Assembly: GCF_031179145.1 (NCBI RefSeq)
Contig: NZ_JAPSIB010000018.1
Coordinates: 39,814 to 103,813 of the forward strand
Source: Brevibacterium sp.
GTDB lineage: Bacteria; Actinomycetota; Actinomycetes; Actinomycetales; Brevibacteriaceae
Direction: 5' to 3'
Length of the DNA: 64,000 nucleotides
This document shows, in pieces, positions 1 to 8,643 of the stretch. Both the position numbers and the translations under genes were made by a program. The notes below the pieces were generated by a model. The model saw only the letters and a program-made list of their open reading frames with translations. It did not search any database and had not been told where the DNA came from. Every line of letters starts with the position of its first letter. Positions within the stretch are counted from its first letter, which is position 1.

Positions 1-375
1 GCTCTCGACGCCGGTGCTGCCGGATACATTCTCAAGGACATCGCTCCCGGAGATCTGCCGGTGGCGATTCGCACGGTGGTCAAGGGCGAACCATTCCTCT
101 CCCCACTCTCTCTTCGGCAGCTGATCGCGCACTCTCAGGGGAACGAAGCGCGACGGGCCCAGCAGGATGCCGCCGCGCTCATGGCGACTCTGACATCCAA
201 GGAGCGCGAAATCGCGTCGTTGGTGGCACAGGGCCTGTCGAACAAAGAGGTTGCCGAGGCGTCATTCATCAGCGAAGCAACCGTGAAGACTCATCTCAAC
301 CGAATCGGAATCAAGTTCGACACCAACAACAGGGTGCAGATCGCGGTCATCGCCGAGCGGGCCCGACTGGTATAG
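1..375 (+). CDS. LuxR/NarL-family response regulator, C-terminal part (5' truncated by window edge)
   Basis: Frame 1 is open from the first base, so the gene starts outside the window; the track start at base 61 is only the first internal GTG. The visible 124 residues begin with the end of a receiver domain (AGYILKD, where the Lys is the conserved receiver lysine) and continue into a GerE/LuxR helix-turn-helix (LTSKEREIASLVAQGLSNKE then SEATVKTHLNRI). The family binds DNA after phosphorylation by a partner histidine kinase; the kinase is not in view and probably lies upstream. The stop is TAG at 373-375 and a weak hairpin follows. Family assignment is firm; the target is unknown. Confidence 0.93.
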   Translation, partial: ALDAGAAGYILKDIAPGDLPVAIRTVVKGEPFLSPLSLRQLIAHSQGNEARRAQQDAAALMATLTSKEREIASLVAQGLSNKEVAEASFISEATVKTHLNRIGIKFDTNNRVQIAVIAERARLV

Positions 376-388
376 GCAATCGGTACCG

Positions 389-405
389 GTCGGCTGGACG
401 CCGAC
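389..405 (+). terminator. weak hairpin after the response regulator
   Basis: Arms GTCGGC and GCCGAC flank a 5-nt loop and are followed by TTCTCGT. It lies 14 bp past the stop codon in the gap before the convergent DUF429 gene. The stem is only 6 bp and the T-run is poor, so this is a tentative terminator. Confidence 0.3.
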
Positions 406-460
406 TTCTCGTGGCAGGCCACCTATCCTCATTGAGGGGCATCCGCGAAGCCCGATTCCG

Positions 461-1195
461 TCAGTGCCGAGGAAGCCAGATCCAACCTTCCCGCCGGGCG
501 GCTTCCTGCAGATGCTGAGGCGGCGGCTCGCATCTGCCCAGTTCTGCTTCTCGCGCGATTAAAGCGGCCACCACTACGTCGAACGCGTTGTCGTCTCGAG
601 AGCAGAGCCCTTCATTCCCGTTCCAGTCCAGCCAGGGAAATCGCTCCGACACCGCCGAGACCAGAACCGAGAGCTGAGCGGCGTTCTTCAGCCCCTTGTA
701 TCCGTTGTGTCGCAGAGACCAACACTTCAGCGCCGCCGCAGGGTACACCTCACAGATGACGCCCGAACCGTCTCGAGCAACTTCGACGCCTTCGTCCCGC
801 AATCGTGCTTCGATTCCTGCCCACCGCATGGCGGCACGGGCAATTCTGTCGGTTGCGACACTGAGAGGGGTGATCCCCGTCCGCCGATGAACCTCCAGGT
901 CGGTCGCCCGCATCGCGAGGCTCCGCCTCCACTCACTGCCAGTGGACACCGGCCGCAGCAGTGTTCCCCTAGCATGGGCACTGACGAAGTCGACAAATCT
1001 CATGGGCCATCCCACCGGAACATCAATACCTGTTCGGCCCCCGGGCCGGACCTCAGCGACGAGAGCCTCATCGTCCGCACCCACTTGCACATGTTCAACG
1101 ATGCACGACTCGCCCTGCCCACGGACCACGGCCAGCCCGGTGCGAACAGCTTCAGCGGCCAGATCAATACCCACATATGACGTCACGGGCACCAT
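461..1195 (-). CDS. DUF429 domain protein (predicted RNase H-fold nuclease family)
   Basis: The 244-aa soluble protein shows the DUF429 layout: YVGIDLA at the N-terminus with an acidic residue on the first strand, TGIDVPVGWP near residue 57, EVYPAAALK near residue 150 and DDNAFDVVVAALIA near residue 205. The spaced acidic residues fit the RNase H-like fold proposed for this family; no activity is established. It is transcribed divergently from rraA across a 118-bp gap. No strong ribosome site precedes the ATG, so one of the nearby in-frame GTG codons could be the true start. Function unknown. Confidence 0.8.
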   Translation of the reverse strand: MVPVTSYVGIDLAAEAVRTGLAVVRGQGESCIVEHVQVGADDEALVAEVRPGGRTGIDVPVGWPMRFVDFVSAHARGTLLRPVSTGSEWRRSLAMRATDLEVHRRTGITPLSVATDRIARAAMRWAGIEARLRDEGVEVARDGSGVICEVYPAAALKCWSLRHNGYKGLKNAAQLSVLVSAVSERFPWLDWNGNEGLCSRDDNAFDVVVAALIAREAELGRCEPPPQHLQEAARREGWIWLPRH

Positions 1196-1313
1196 TGTCC
1201 GTCACAGCGCTGCCAACGTGATTCGGCGGTCACCGGACACCGCCGGACCTCCTCGGCGAGGCTCGGATGTGCGAGACTCGATCGTGAGAGCCCACCACTG
1301 CGAAGGGAAGCCC

Positions 1314-1781
1314 ATGACCGTATCGACAGCAGACCTCTGGGACGAACGCGGGTCCGAGCTCAACTCGATCGCACTGAATTTCACCGATTTCGGGGGCAAG
1401 ATCGCGTTCTCCGGACCGGCTCGCACCGTCCGTTGTTTTGAGGACAACGCACTGGTCAAGTCCCTCGTGGCCGAGGAGGGAGACGGTGCTGTCCTCGTCA
1501 TCGACGGCGGTGGCTCGATCGGCACTGCCCTGATGGGCGACATGGTTGCCGCCACTGCCATGGAGAACGGCTGGTCGGGCGTGGTCATCAACGGTGCCGT
1601 CCGTGACCGGGTGGTCCTTGCGACCTTGGATTTCGGCATCAAGGCGCTCGCGAGCAATCCTCGCAAGAGCGGAAAGACAGGCGCGGGAGAGCTCGACGTC
1701 GTACTCACCATCGGCGGAGCCGAGATCCGCCCCGGTGCCATGGTCTTCGCGGATGCTGACGGCGTCGTCGTCGACAGGTGA
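1314..1781 (+). CDS. rraA: RraA-family protein (RNase E regulator RraA / HMG aldolase family)
   Basis: The 155-aa protein matches RraA along its whole length: VRCFEDN, VIDGGGSIGTALMGD, VVINGAVRDR and LTIGGAEIRPGAMVFAD. The start was moved from the track's 942 to the ATG at 1314, which follows GAAGGGAAG. E. coli RraA binds the C-terminal region of RNase E and inhibits it; related proteins are 4-hydroxy-4-methyl-2-oxoglutarate/oxaloacetate aldolases that use an Arg-Asp pair. This copy keeps the Arg-Asp pair (AVRDR), so an aldolase or decarboxylase role is at least as plausible as RNase regulation. It stands alone, with the unknown 177-aa gene 87 bp downstream. Confidence 0.9.
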   Translation: MTVSTADLWDERGSELNSIALNFTDFGGKIAFSGPARTVRCFEDNALVKSLVAEEGDGAVLVIDGGGSIGTALMGDMVAATAMENGWSGVVINGAVRDRVVLATLDFGIKALASNPRKSGKTGAGELDVVLTIGGAEIRPGAMVFADADGVVVDR

Positions 1782-1868
1782 TGCTCGACTGATCGGCAGG
1801 TGTTCCCGTTCGGCAACAAGGGGCCGCGGGCAGCAGCCCGGGTCGCAGGCGTCATCTACGATGTCGCT

Positions 1869-2402
1869 ATGACTGATGAGTTCACGTGGGACACGTTCGC
1901 CCGCCTGGTGACCACCGACGAATCCGCGCTCGCTGCGGTTCGGCAGTTCACCGCCGACCCTGACGCGTACTTCGCCGACCACGAGGATGACCTCATCCAA
2001 CGCGGGATCGAGGACTCCGAAGAAGTCACCGGAGCCGTCGTCGTCATCGACGCCCTCGGCAAGGTCGACGAGGTGGCCTACATGGGTTGGAAGTCCCCGG
2101 TCGACGAAGTGGTCGGACTGCTCGAGCGCATTCCCCGCGTCAAGGACACCGGAATCAACCTCGAGGTTCTCGTCGAACCCGGGTACCCGCAGGAAGCCGA
2201 TGTCGAGACCGTCGTCGGCTGGATCAACGCCCTTCTCGCGGACTCCGACGTCACCGTGGCGATCCTCGACGAGGACTCCGACGCCTATCCCCTCATCGCG
2301 GTGCCCACAGACAGGGCAGCGTCAATTGCCGAGACGGCGGACAGCCTCGGCGCCGAGGTGCGCATCCTTCGGGCAGACGCATCCGAGGTGCCGCACGCAT
2401 GA
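1869..2402 (+). CDS. conserved hypothetical protein (possibly DUF6630-like), coupled to the next gene
   Basis: The predicted 177-aa acidic cytoplasmic protein has no signal peptide or membrane segment. The start is the ATG at 1869, since the upstream extension in the track lacks support. The pattern LLERIPRVKDTGINLEVLVE... WINALLADSDVTVAILDED looks like an alpha/beta fold and reminds me of DUF6630 proteins, but I cannot confirm this. Its stop overlaps the ATG of the 1035-aa gene (ATGA at 2399), so the two are translationally coupled and probably act together. Function unknown. Confidence 0.75.
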   Translation: MTDEFTWDTFARLVTTDESALAAVRQFTADPDAYFADHEDDLIQRGIEDSEEVTGAVVVIDALGKVDEVAYMGWKSPVDEVVGLLERIPRVKDTGINLEVLVEPGYPQEADVETVVGWINALLADSDVTVAILDEDSDAYPLIAVPTDRAASIAETADSLGAEVRILRADASEVPHA

Positions 2403-5400
2403 CCTCCGACGACTCCCCCAGCGACGGTGCCCACTCCGACCGTAGGGACTTCGACGAGGTGCCTCAGGACGGCGGGCCCGACTTCGAGATCGTCGACCAC
2501 ACTCCTGCGGAGTTCGTCTCCCTGACCGATGAGCTGCTCAGTCGCGAGTGGACGGACGAAGAGTTCGACATCGGCGACGCCACAGTCTTCCCCCTCAACG
2601 GCTTGTGGGCGCTCAGCCCGTCCACCTGGGACCCTGAGGATCCGGTCGCGGACTGGGCCGGACACCCCGCCGTTCGATGGGCAGACGACTACCGCGATGC
2701 ACTCGTCGCGGCCTGGGGCTCCCCCGAGACGTTCGTCCCTCGGTTCGATCCTGAAACGGGCGACCCGGACGGAGTCATCGATGTCATCTTCAACTCGCTC
2801 GGAATCAAGGACGCTCTGGAGTGGAGGCACGATGACCGGATCGTCCTGCTCTCGTCCCGGTGGATCGACGAACCGGGTGCCAGCCGCTTCGATCTGCTTC
2901 TGCTGATCGTGCCAGAGGCTGTCTACTCCGGTGGCCAGGTCACCCTCTTCACCGAAGAAGCCACCATCGAGTCCCGGCTCTTCCATGGTGAGGAACTTGG
3001 CGAACTGCACCGTCGAGCCGCGCTCATGTCCTATGCCGCGGGACGCGGCGAGGAGACCGTGCTCACCCCGGGCACCGACGAGACCGGCGCGACCCGGTGC
3101 TGCTACCGCGTTAACAGATACACGTGGGCGCACTGGATATTCACTGCGGATTCCCGCGCACTCCTGCTCATCCTCGACACCACCACTCATGGACTCCTCG
3201 ACCCGGGCGACGAGGACGAGGATCACGAGGCGGCCATGGACCAACTGCGCCGCCTCTACTACGGAGTTCCGGACGACCTCCTCGAACTGATGTCACGACC
3301 CGCTTCTTCGGTCAAGGGCACAGTCAGCACGGTCGAAGGATTTCCGGTCAACGGGCGAGTTCTGCCGCGGATCTCCGGTGCATTCTGGTTCGACGGCGAA
3401 GACTGGCACAAGTCCCCCGGGCTGATGGAATACGCCAACCGGCATTCCGTCGGGTTCGGCGATGTCGGCTTCGACGACGCCGTCCGCCGCCCCCTGCGCC
3501 TGGGAGGCGACTTCCGGCCCGAGCATCTCCTTCTGCCAGGACACGTCAACCTCGCCGATCCCGATGAGATTGCGCGCGCTCTCACCTTTTTCGAGGCAGC
3601 ATTCGAGAACTCTCCGCACCCGGAGGGCGCTCGCCCCGAAGGACTCATTCGCCTCGGCCCTGCCACTCCCGCTCACGGAGCCACTGCGATCCTCAACGAC
3701 ATCGAGACCGCTGTCACGAGCTGGTGGGACACCGGACTCGAGACCTATGAGAAGTCCGGAAGCCCCTTCACGATGATCGGCCGCCCATTCGAGAGCTTCG
3801 GTCGCAGGGAACTCATGGCGCACCTGGGCAACGCCGAGGAATGGACCGCGGATGTCTTCGCGGACTGGATGGGGTCCCTCATCGAGGCCGCCACTGAGAG
3901 ATGGGGACAGCCCTTCACCATCGAAGCCCACGACTCCGATGGCCGACGGCCGATCCGCATCCCTGCGGCGCGCACGCTGCGCGGCAATGGATTCGCGTCG
4001 GCTCCAGCGTGGTGGGTCAACGGCTTGGTCGTCTCCTTCAACCATGGCTCCCCGCCCCACTGGGACATGGCCCCCGACGGCTGGCACCTGCCCGGCACCC
4101 GCCCGGGACCGATCGCTGTGGCCTACATCTTTCCCGCCGATGCCGTCATCGACCCGATCTGCGGAACCCGCGTGGACGCGCTGCGCTACCGGGCCCACTG
4201 CGTCGCCGCCCTGCAGGGAGTCTGCTCACAGTCTGTGACCTGGGATTCCACTCCAATCGGAGACCGTGCGAACAACCCGGAAAAGATCCGCGATCTCTTC
4301 GAGCACACCACCGCCGAGGCGGTCCGCTGGGTCCTGCCGGCACCGCGGCTCAAGGGCGCTCCGCCCTCGGACGGTTACCACGCCTGGCACTTCACCCATG
4401 ACAATCGCGCACTGCTTCTCACCTGGAGCGAGGACAGTCCGTTCAATGTGTTCGCGCGCCCGCGCGATGCCCGTGCCGCCTCGGTGACGTACGGCGGGGC
4501 AGCCACCGCCTATGAGAAGCAGGCCGCCCTCTACGACGGACTGCCCCCGGATCTGCTGTCCCTCCTCGCCGACCGGTCTGAGGACACAGGAATGCTCACC
4601 GTCACCGACGGAGAAGGCCGCTCCCTGGCCGCTGCGACCGGAGTGCTCTGGTACGACGGACTCGACTGGATCGTGCCCACCGGGCTGTTGACAGCGGTCC
4701 ACGACTACGTTGACAGCTCCGAAGCCGGTGCCGATGACGAGGGCGATCCGCCGATGACGGCCGCGAACGTCCTCATGGGCGGGTCGGATGGCCTGCGAAC
4801 GGCGGCCTTCGTGCTTGCGGCGGGGAACCGGTTCAACGCCACGCTCTTCCTCGAGGACTCCCAGTACTCCACCATCGCCTTGGGTCGGGTTCCGCAGCCC
4901 GACGAGGTGAGCAGAGCTCTGGATTCCTTTGGCACCGTGGAGAACGTGGTCATGTACGGCAACCTCGAAGGATTTCTCAATGTGCGCGTCCACGCCACCG
5001 ACTTCGACCGCTTGGTGCCGGCTGCTCTGAGCAACCCCGACCCCCGCAGTCGCCGGGAACTGTTCCTGTGGCTGCTGGGTTCGGGCGCCTCGGCGACAGT
5101 GCAGTACACCCGCTCGACGAACCTCACGATCCTTCTCGACAATGAGGTCCTCGACCCGGACTCGGATGCGATCCTCGTCAATGAGCTGCTCGCACGCGGT
5201 GCGGCACAGATGGTCCACGCCGTGGCACCGCGGGTGCGCGGAGGTGGACATCCCCTGATGCAACTCTGCGACCGCGACATTGACGATGCCGATCTCCAGC
5301 CCCTCTACGAAGCGTTCTTCGACGGCGCCGTCTCGACGGTCGACGGCAGCGGGGGTGCCACTCTCGGCCACTACCTCAACCTCGACCTCCCTGTCGGACG

Positions 5401-5506
5401 AGACGGACAGACCGTGGCCGAATACGTGGCAGCAGGTCGGTTCCCCCACTCCCGGGACCGCACGGCACTGCTCGAGCACCTCCACACGTACCGCGATCAC
5501 AAGTAA
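2399..5506 (+). CDS. large hypothetical protein with internal domain duplication and ankyrin-like C-terminus
   Basis: The 1035-aa acidic protein starts at the ATG overlapping the previous stop; the 104 extra residues in the track are out-of-frame translation of that gene. It has no signal peptide or membrane segment. Two similar units are visible. In the first, HWIFTADSRALLLILD is followed by LYYGVPDDLLELM and SGAFWFDGEDWHKSPGL. In the second, HFTHDNRALLLTW is followed by LYDGLPPDLLSLL and GVLWYDGLDWIVPTGL. The last ~150 residues (FLWLLGSGA ... NELLARGAAQMVH ... PLYEAFFDGA) look like degenerate ankyrin-type helix pairs. I do not recognise the family. The pairing with a small gene is reminiscent of effector/immunity or sensor pairs, but no toxin motif is visible. 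Confidence 0.85.
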   Translation: MTSDDSPSDGAHSDRRDFDEVPQDGGPDFEIVDHTPAEFVSLTDELLSREWTDEEFDIGDATVFPLNGLWALSPSTWDPEDPVADWAGHPAVRWADDYRDALVAAWGSPETFVPRFDPETGDPDGVIDVIFNSLGIKDALEWRHDDRIVLLSSRWIDEPGASRFDLLLLIVPEAVYSGGQVTLFTEEATIESRLFHGEELGELHRRAALMSYAAGRGEETVLTPGTDETGATRCCYRVNRYTWAHWIFTADSRALLLILDTTTHGLLDPGDEDEDHEAAMDQLRRLYYGVPDDLLELMSRPASSVKGTVSTVEGFPVNGRVLPRISGAFWFDGEDWHKSPGLMEYANRHSVGFGDVGFDDAVRRPLRLGGDFRPEHLLLPGHVNLADPDEIARALTFFEAAFENSPHPEGARPEGLIRLGPATPAHGATAILNDIETAVTSWWDTGLETYEKSGSPFTMIGRPFESFGRRELMAHLGNAEEWTADVFADWMGSLIEAATERWGQPFTIEAHDSDGRRPIRIPAARTLRGNGFASAPAWWVNGLVVSFNHGSPPHWDMAPDGWHLPGTRPGPIAVAYIFPADAVIDPICGTRVDALRYRAHCVAALQGVCSQSVTWDSTPIGDRANNPEKIRDLFEHTTAEAVRWVLPAPRLKGAPPSDGYHAWHFTHDNRALLLTWSEDSPFNVFARPRDARAASVTYGGAATAYEKQAALYDGLPPDLLSLLADRSEDTGMLTVTDGEGRSLAAATGVLWYDGLDWIVPTGLLTAVHDYVDSSEAGADDEGDPPMTAANVLMGGSDGLRTAAFVLAAGNRFNATLFLEDSQYSTIALGRVPQPDEVSRALDSFGTVENVVMYGNLEGFLNVRVHATDFDRLVPAALSNPDPRSRRELFLWLLGSGASATVQYTRSTNLTILLDNEVLDPDSDAILVNELLARGAAQMVHAVAPRVRGGGHPLMQLCDRDIDDADLQPLYEAFFDGAVSTVDGSGGATLGHYLNLDLPVGRDGQTVAEYVAAGRFPHSRDRTALLEHLHTYRDHK

Positions 5507-5604
5507 CGCGCGGGGAGCGAAGACCAGGGGCGGGAGTCGCAGCCACTGAGGAGGAGCTCCTCACATGGTCGGAGAAGCGCGATGACGAGGGTGCCGACTT
5601 CGGG

Positions 5605-6294
5605 TCACTTCGCGAGCGCCTTCTCCACTCGTTCCCGCGCAGCCAACAGCGCGTCGCGCGCGGTCGGGATGTCGAACCGCCCTGCGGGAGCGATGACGCT
5701 CAGCGCCCCCAAGCACTCGCCGGCAGAAATCACTGGAACAGCGACGACGTCGACGACATCACCGAGCCATTCCGAATGGGACTGGGCGAATCCTCGGTCC
5801 CGCACCTCGGCGAGGGTGTCGTCCATCCCTTCCCACCTGCTCGTGTCGACATGTGTGTCGAAAGCGAGCAGCACGAGACCTGACGCCGATGTCGTCAGGT
5901 CCAAGTGCGGCTCAGCTGCCCGGCTGATGGCAAAGGGCCGTTTCGGTTCGTGCCGTTCGATGATGATCGCTTCGTTGCCGTTGAGCACCGCATAGGAGAT
6001 CGGCTCATTGAGCTCTGCGACCAAAGCCTCCATGGTTCGGGTCACTTCCGGCGGAACGGCGGAATACTCGATCGCGAAACGGCCGAACATCGCTGCCCGG
6101 GGTGAAAGCTGATAGTCGCGCTTCTCATTCTGCACCAGCCATCCGGCCTCAGCGAGCGTCGATACGTACTGGTGAGTGGCAGCTCGTGACCATCCGAGTT
6201 CGCGAGACAATTCGGAAACGCTGGTTCTTCCTACGGGGAACTTGAGGAATGTCTCGAGGACCAGGATCGTCTTGCTCACAGATTGCAGGCTCAT
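5605..6294 (-). CDS. IclR-family transcriptional regulator
   Basis: The 229-aa protein has an N-terminal winged helix-turn-helix (residues ~1-60: SVSKTILVLETFL ... VSELSRELGWSRAATHQYVSTLAEAGWL) and a C-terminal IclR effector domain (~70-229: SYAVLNGNEAIIIERHE ... DVVAVPVISAGECLGALSVIAP). IclR proteins sense small carbon compounds and usually control a neighbouring catabolic operon. It is the last gene of the minus-strand ABC transporter/M19/unknown-protein block and is the obvious candidate regulator of it. A hairpin lies between it and the substrate-binding protein gene, so it may be transcribed separately or at a lower level. Confidence 0.93.
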   Translation of the reverse strand: MSLQSVSKTILVLETFLKFPVGRTSVSELSRELGWSRAATHQYVSTLAEAGWLVQNEKRDYQLSPRAAMFGRFAIEYSAVPPEVTRTMEALVAELNEPISYAVLNGNEAIIIERHEPKRPFAISRAAEPHLDLTTSASGLVLLAFDTHVDTSRWEGMDDTLAEVRDRGFAQSHSEWLGDVVDVVAVPVISAGECLGALSVIAPAGRFDIPTARDALLAARERVEKALAK

Positions 6295-6325
6295 GCTTAG
6301 CCATTATTCCCATCTCGCCATCACA

Positions 6326-6354
6326 ATGCCCGACAGCGATAGGCTGCCGGGCAT
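6326..6354 (-). terminator. hairpin between the substrate-binding protein and IclR genes
   Basis: An interrupted inverted repeat (ATGCCCG-A-CAGC, 5-nt loop, GCTG-C-CGGGCAT) gives an 11-bp stem with one mismatch. It lies 14 bp beyond the stop of the ABC substrate-binding protein gene on the minus strand. No T-run follows, so it could attenuate rather than fully stop transcription into iclR. Confidence 0.45.
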
Positions 6355-6367
6355 CATGCATGAGTGT

Positions 6368-7225
6368 CTACAGCAGATTCGCTTCGCCCGGATGCATCAC
6401 CTGCGGGTCCAGACCGTACTTCTCGGCGATCTTGTCGAGCTCTCCGGACTCACGAAGATCGGCGACAACCTCGTCGATCGCCTTGCCGAGCTGTTCGTTG
6501 TCCTTCGACACAGGGAAGTTGGTCTGGCCGGGAGCTTTCGTCGCGGGCAGACGGTCATCCGGCTTGAGCGGCGTCACCTTGTACCCTTCGATCTCATGCT
6601 TCTTGAGGTACTCGGTACCCGCGATGTAGCCCTGAACCGTGCCGTCGATGCGCCCGGCGCCGATGTCTTCGAATACGGCATCGTCGTTCTGGTAGATCTT
6701 GAGCTCTCCGCCGAATATCTCCTTGAGATCGTCGACTCCGACGAGACCCTGGCCGACGCCGATCGTCAGCTTCTCGAGTTCGTCGACATTGTCGATTCCC
6801 TCTTTCGTCACGGAGGAGAACGGCGAGGTCACGACCGGAGCAGAGAGCCGCACCTTCTCCGCGCGTTCCTTCGTCCGGTACCACGAGCCCAATGTCGTGT
6901 CGGCACGACCGGTGGCGACAGAAGTGATCATTGCCGCCGAATCGCCCTTGTTGATCTTGAGTGTGAGGCATTCTTGCTCCGCGAACTTCGTCAAGATGTC
7001 GCCCTCGAGTCCCGTCAGGGTCCCAGGTCCCTCGGACATCGAGAACGGAGTGTACTCGTACTGGGCGACGGTGAGAACACCCTCTTCCAGTGTCTTCAAT
7101 CCCTCGTGCCGCGGTTTGCAATCCTCCGCAGCTGCATCGGGAGCTCCTGGTGGAGTTCCACCGCATCCGCTGAGAACGATCAGAGCGGTCGCTGCCGCCG
7201 AGGCTATGGCGAGGATTCTATTCAT
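6368..7225 (-). CDS. ABC transporter substrate-binding lipoprotein, polar amino acid type (SBP_bac_3)
   Basis: The predicted product is 285 aa. I start it at the ATG at 7225, preceded by AAAGGAG at 5-nt spacing, rather than the track start 11 codons upstream. A lipoprotein signal peptide is clear: MNRILAIASAAATALIVLSGC with lipobox LSGC. The mature part shows family 3 features (TVAQYEYTPFSM, LTGLEGDILTKFAE, ADTTLGSWYRTKERAEKVRLS, ELDKIAEKYGL). It should capture a small amino-acid-like solute outside the membrane and deliver it to the two permeases encoded just upstream. Given the M19 dipeptidase-like gene in the same operon, the ligand may be an unusual amino acid, opine or dipeptide. Confidence 0.93.
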   Translation of the reverse strand: MNRILAIASAAATALIVLSGCGGTPPGAPDAAAEDCKPRHEGLKTLEEGVLTVAQYEYTPFSMSEGPGTLTGLEGDILTKFAEQECLTLKINKGDSAAMITSVATGRADTTLGSWYRTKERAEKVRLSAPVVTSPFSSVTKEGIDNVDELEKLTIGVGQGLVGVDDLKEIFGGELKIYQNDDAVFEDIGAGRIDGTVQGYIAGTEYLKKHEIEGYKVTPLKPDDRLPATKAPGQTNFPVSKDNEQLGKAIDEVVADLRESGELDKIAEKYGLDPQVMHPGEANLL

Positions 7226-7254
7226 GATGACTCCTTTGTCAGTCGGTGAGTGTG

Positions 7255-8001
7255 TCAATTGGTGAGTTGGCGTTCTTCCGCAGTACGGAGTTTGCCGGCT
7301 GCGGGCAGCAGTGCCTTGATCGCCTGCTTCTTCGATCTCTGCTTTGGCGTGCCCATCCGCTCTTCAAGGTAGCCGCTGAGCGCAGCCCCTGGAATCGTGA
7401 TGCACAGGTAGAGGACGGCTGCCGCCGTGTAGACGGACATGTATTCGAACGTCGCCGATCCGATGATTCCTGCCTGCTGCATGATCTCCGGAACAGTGAT
7501 GACAGTCGCCAGCGAGGTGGCCTGGAAGATGATGATCGTGAGATTGACCAAGGGCGGTATCGAGATCCGGGCGGCCTGCGGAATCACAATGAATCGGTAG
7601 GTGTCCACCACCGACATCGACAGCGAATTCGCCGCTTCGGACTGTCCTTTTGGAACGGCACCCAGCCCGGCTCGGATCATCTCCGAGGAGTACCCGGCAG
7701 CTGAGAATGTCAATGCTGCAACAGCGGCAGGATAGGGTGCGAGCAACACTCCCAATTGCGGCAGACCCTGATAGAACAGGAATAGCAGCACCAGAATCGG
7801 GATGCCCCGTCCGAGTTCCACCACCACCAGGGCCGAATAGCTCACGAGCTTGGATGGTGCCTCGACGAGGAGCGCGAGGAAGAACCCGAGGACGTACCCG
7901 AACAGACACGACACGCAGGTCATTGCGATGGCGACCCACAGGCCGGGAAGCAGATCAGGTATGTACTGTGGCCAATCATAGAGCCAAGCGAAATCGTTCA
8001 T
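7255..8001 (-). CDS. ABC transporter permease, polar amino acid type (HisM/GlnP family)
   Basis: The product is 248 aa and starts at the ATG at 8001, which overlaps the previous gene's stop (ATGA); the 351-aa track version is an upstream extension. It has about five hydrophobic segments and the EAA-type loop FSAAGYSSEMIRAGLGAVPKGQSEAA, where the cytoplasmic loop docks on the ATPase. It should form the heterodimeric channel with the adjacent 214-aa permease. The last ~35 residues are basic and hydrophilic (RMGTPKQRSKKQAIKAL). Confidence 0.92.
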   Translation of the reverse strand: MNDFAWLYDWPQYIPDLLPGLWVAIAMTCVSCLFGYVLGFFLALLVEAPSKLVSYSALVVVELGRGIPILVLLFLFYQGLPQLGVLLAPYPAAVAALTFSAAGYSSEMIRAGLGAVPKGQSEAANSLSMSVVDTYRFIVIPQAARISIPPLVNLTIIIFQATSLATVITVPEIMQQAGIIGSATFEYMSVYTAAAVLYLCITIPGAALSGYLEERMGTPKQRSKKQAIKALLPAAGKLRTAEERQLTN

Positions 8002-8642
8002 GCGACGGCATACCTCCTCGTGATGCGCGTGTGGACGGTGCGCGAGAAAACGGCGATCGGCAGGCTCAGAAGCAGGTACACCGCACCGGCGATTCCGAAC
8101 ATGTACAGGCCGTGCGCGTGGTACTGCGTCATGATTCCCGCACGGAATACCAGGTCGGCCACTCCGATCGTCGAGACCAGCGCCGAGTCTTTGAGCAGAC
8201 CGATGATCTGAGTCGCGACGGACGGGCTCACCGCTCTGAAGAGCTGCGGACCGATGACGAACCGCAGGGTCGACCATCGATCGAGGTTGAGCGCCCCGGC
8301 AGCTTCCCATTGCCCGGCAGGGATTGCTTTCATACCCCCACGGTAGATCTCAGACATATAGGCAGTCGCGATGATCGACAGGGTGAGCAGCGATGCGGTG
8401 ACTGGCGATAGGGTTATTCCGAGCTGTCCTACGCCGAAGAAGGAGATGAACAGCCAGACCAGCGTGGGAACGCCGCGGATCACATGGACGATGGAGTTGT
8501 AGATTCCGCGGATAAGAGCGAACTTGCTCTCAGCGAGGACGAGGAGTGGCAGCCCGAGCACGATCCCGATCGCGGCGGAGCCGAAAGTCATGACGATCGT
8601 CCACCCGGCTCCGCGCGCAATGTACGCGAAGATCTCGAACAT
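7998..8642 (-). CDS. ABC transporter permease, polar amino acid type
   Basis: The 214-aa inner-membrane protein has the typical family start (FAYIARGAGWTIVMTFGSAAIGIVLGLPL) and the EAA loop TAYMSEIYRGGMKAIPAGQWEAA. The family usually spans 210-240 aa, so it is full length. It ends in ATGA overlap with the second permease and begins 1 bp after the ATPase stop, which indicates one tightly coupled operon. Confidence 0.93.
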   Translation of the reverse strand: MFEIFAYIARGAGWTIVMTFGSAAIGIVLGLPLLVLAESKFALIRGIYNSIVHVIRGVPTLVWLFISFFGVGQLGITLSPVTASLLTLSIIATAYMSEIYRGGMKAIPAGQWEAAGALNLDRWSTLRFVIGPQLFRAVSPSVATQIIGLLKDSALVSTIGVADLVFRAGIMTQYHAHGLYMFGIAGAVYLLLSLPIAVFSRTVHTRITRRYAVA

Positions 8643-8643
8643 G

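Noticed and set aside
4226-5500. 424-aa minus-strand frame opposite the 1035-aa gene
   Set aside because: No recognisable motif or ribosome site; the plus-strand gene is coupled to its neighbour and shows an internal duplication, so it is the real one.
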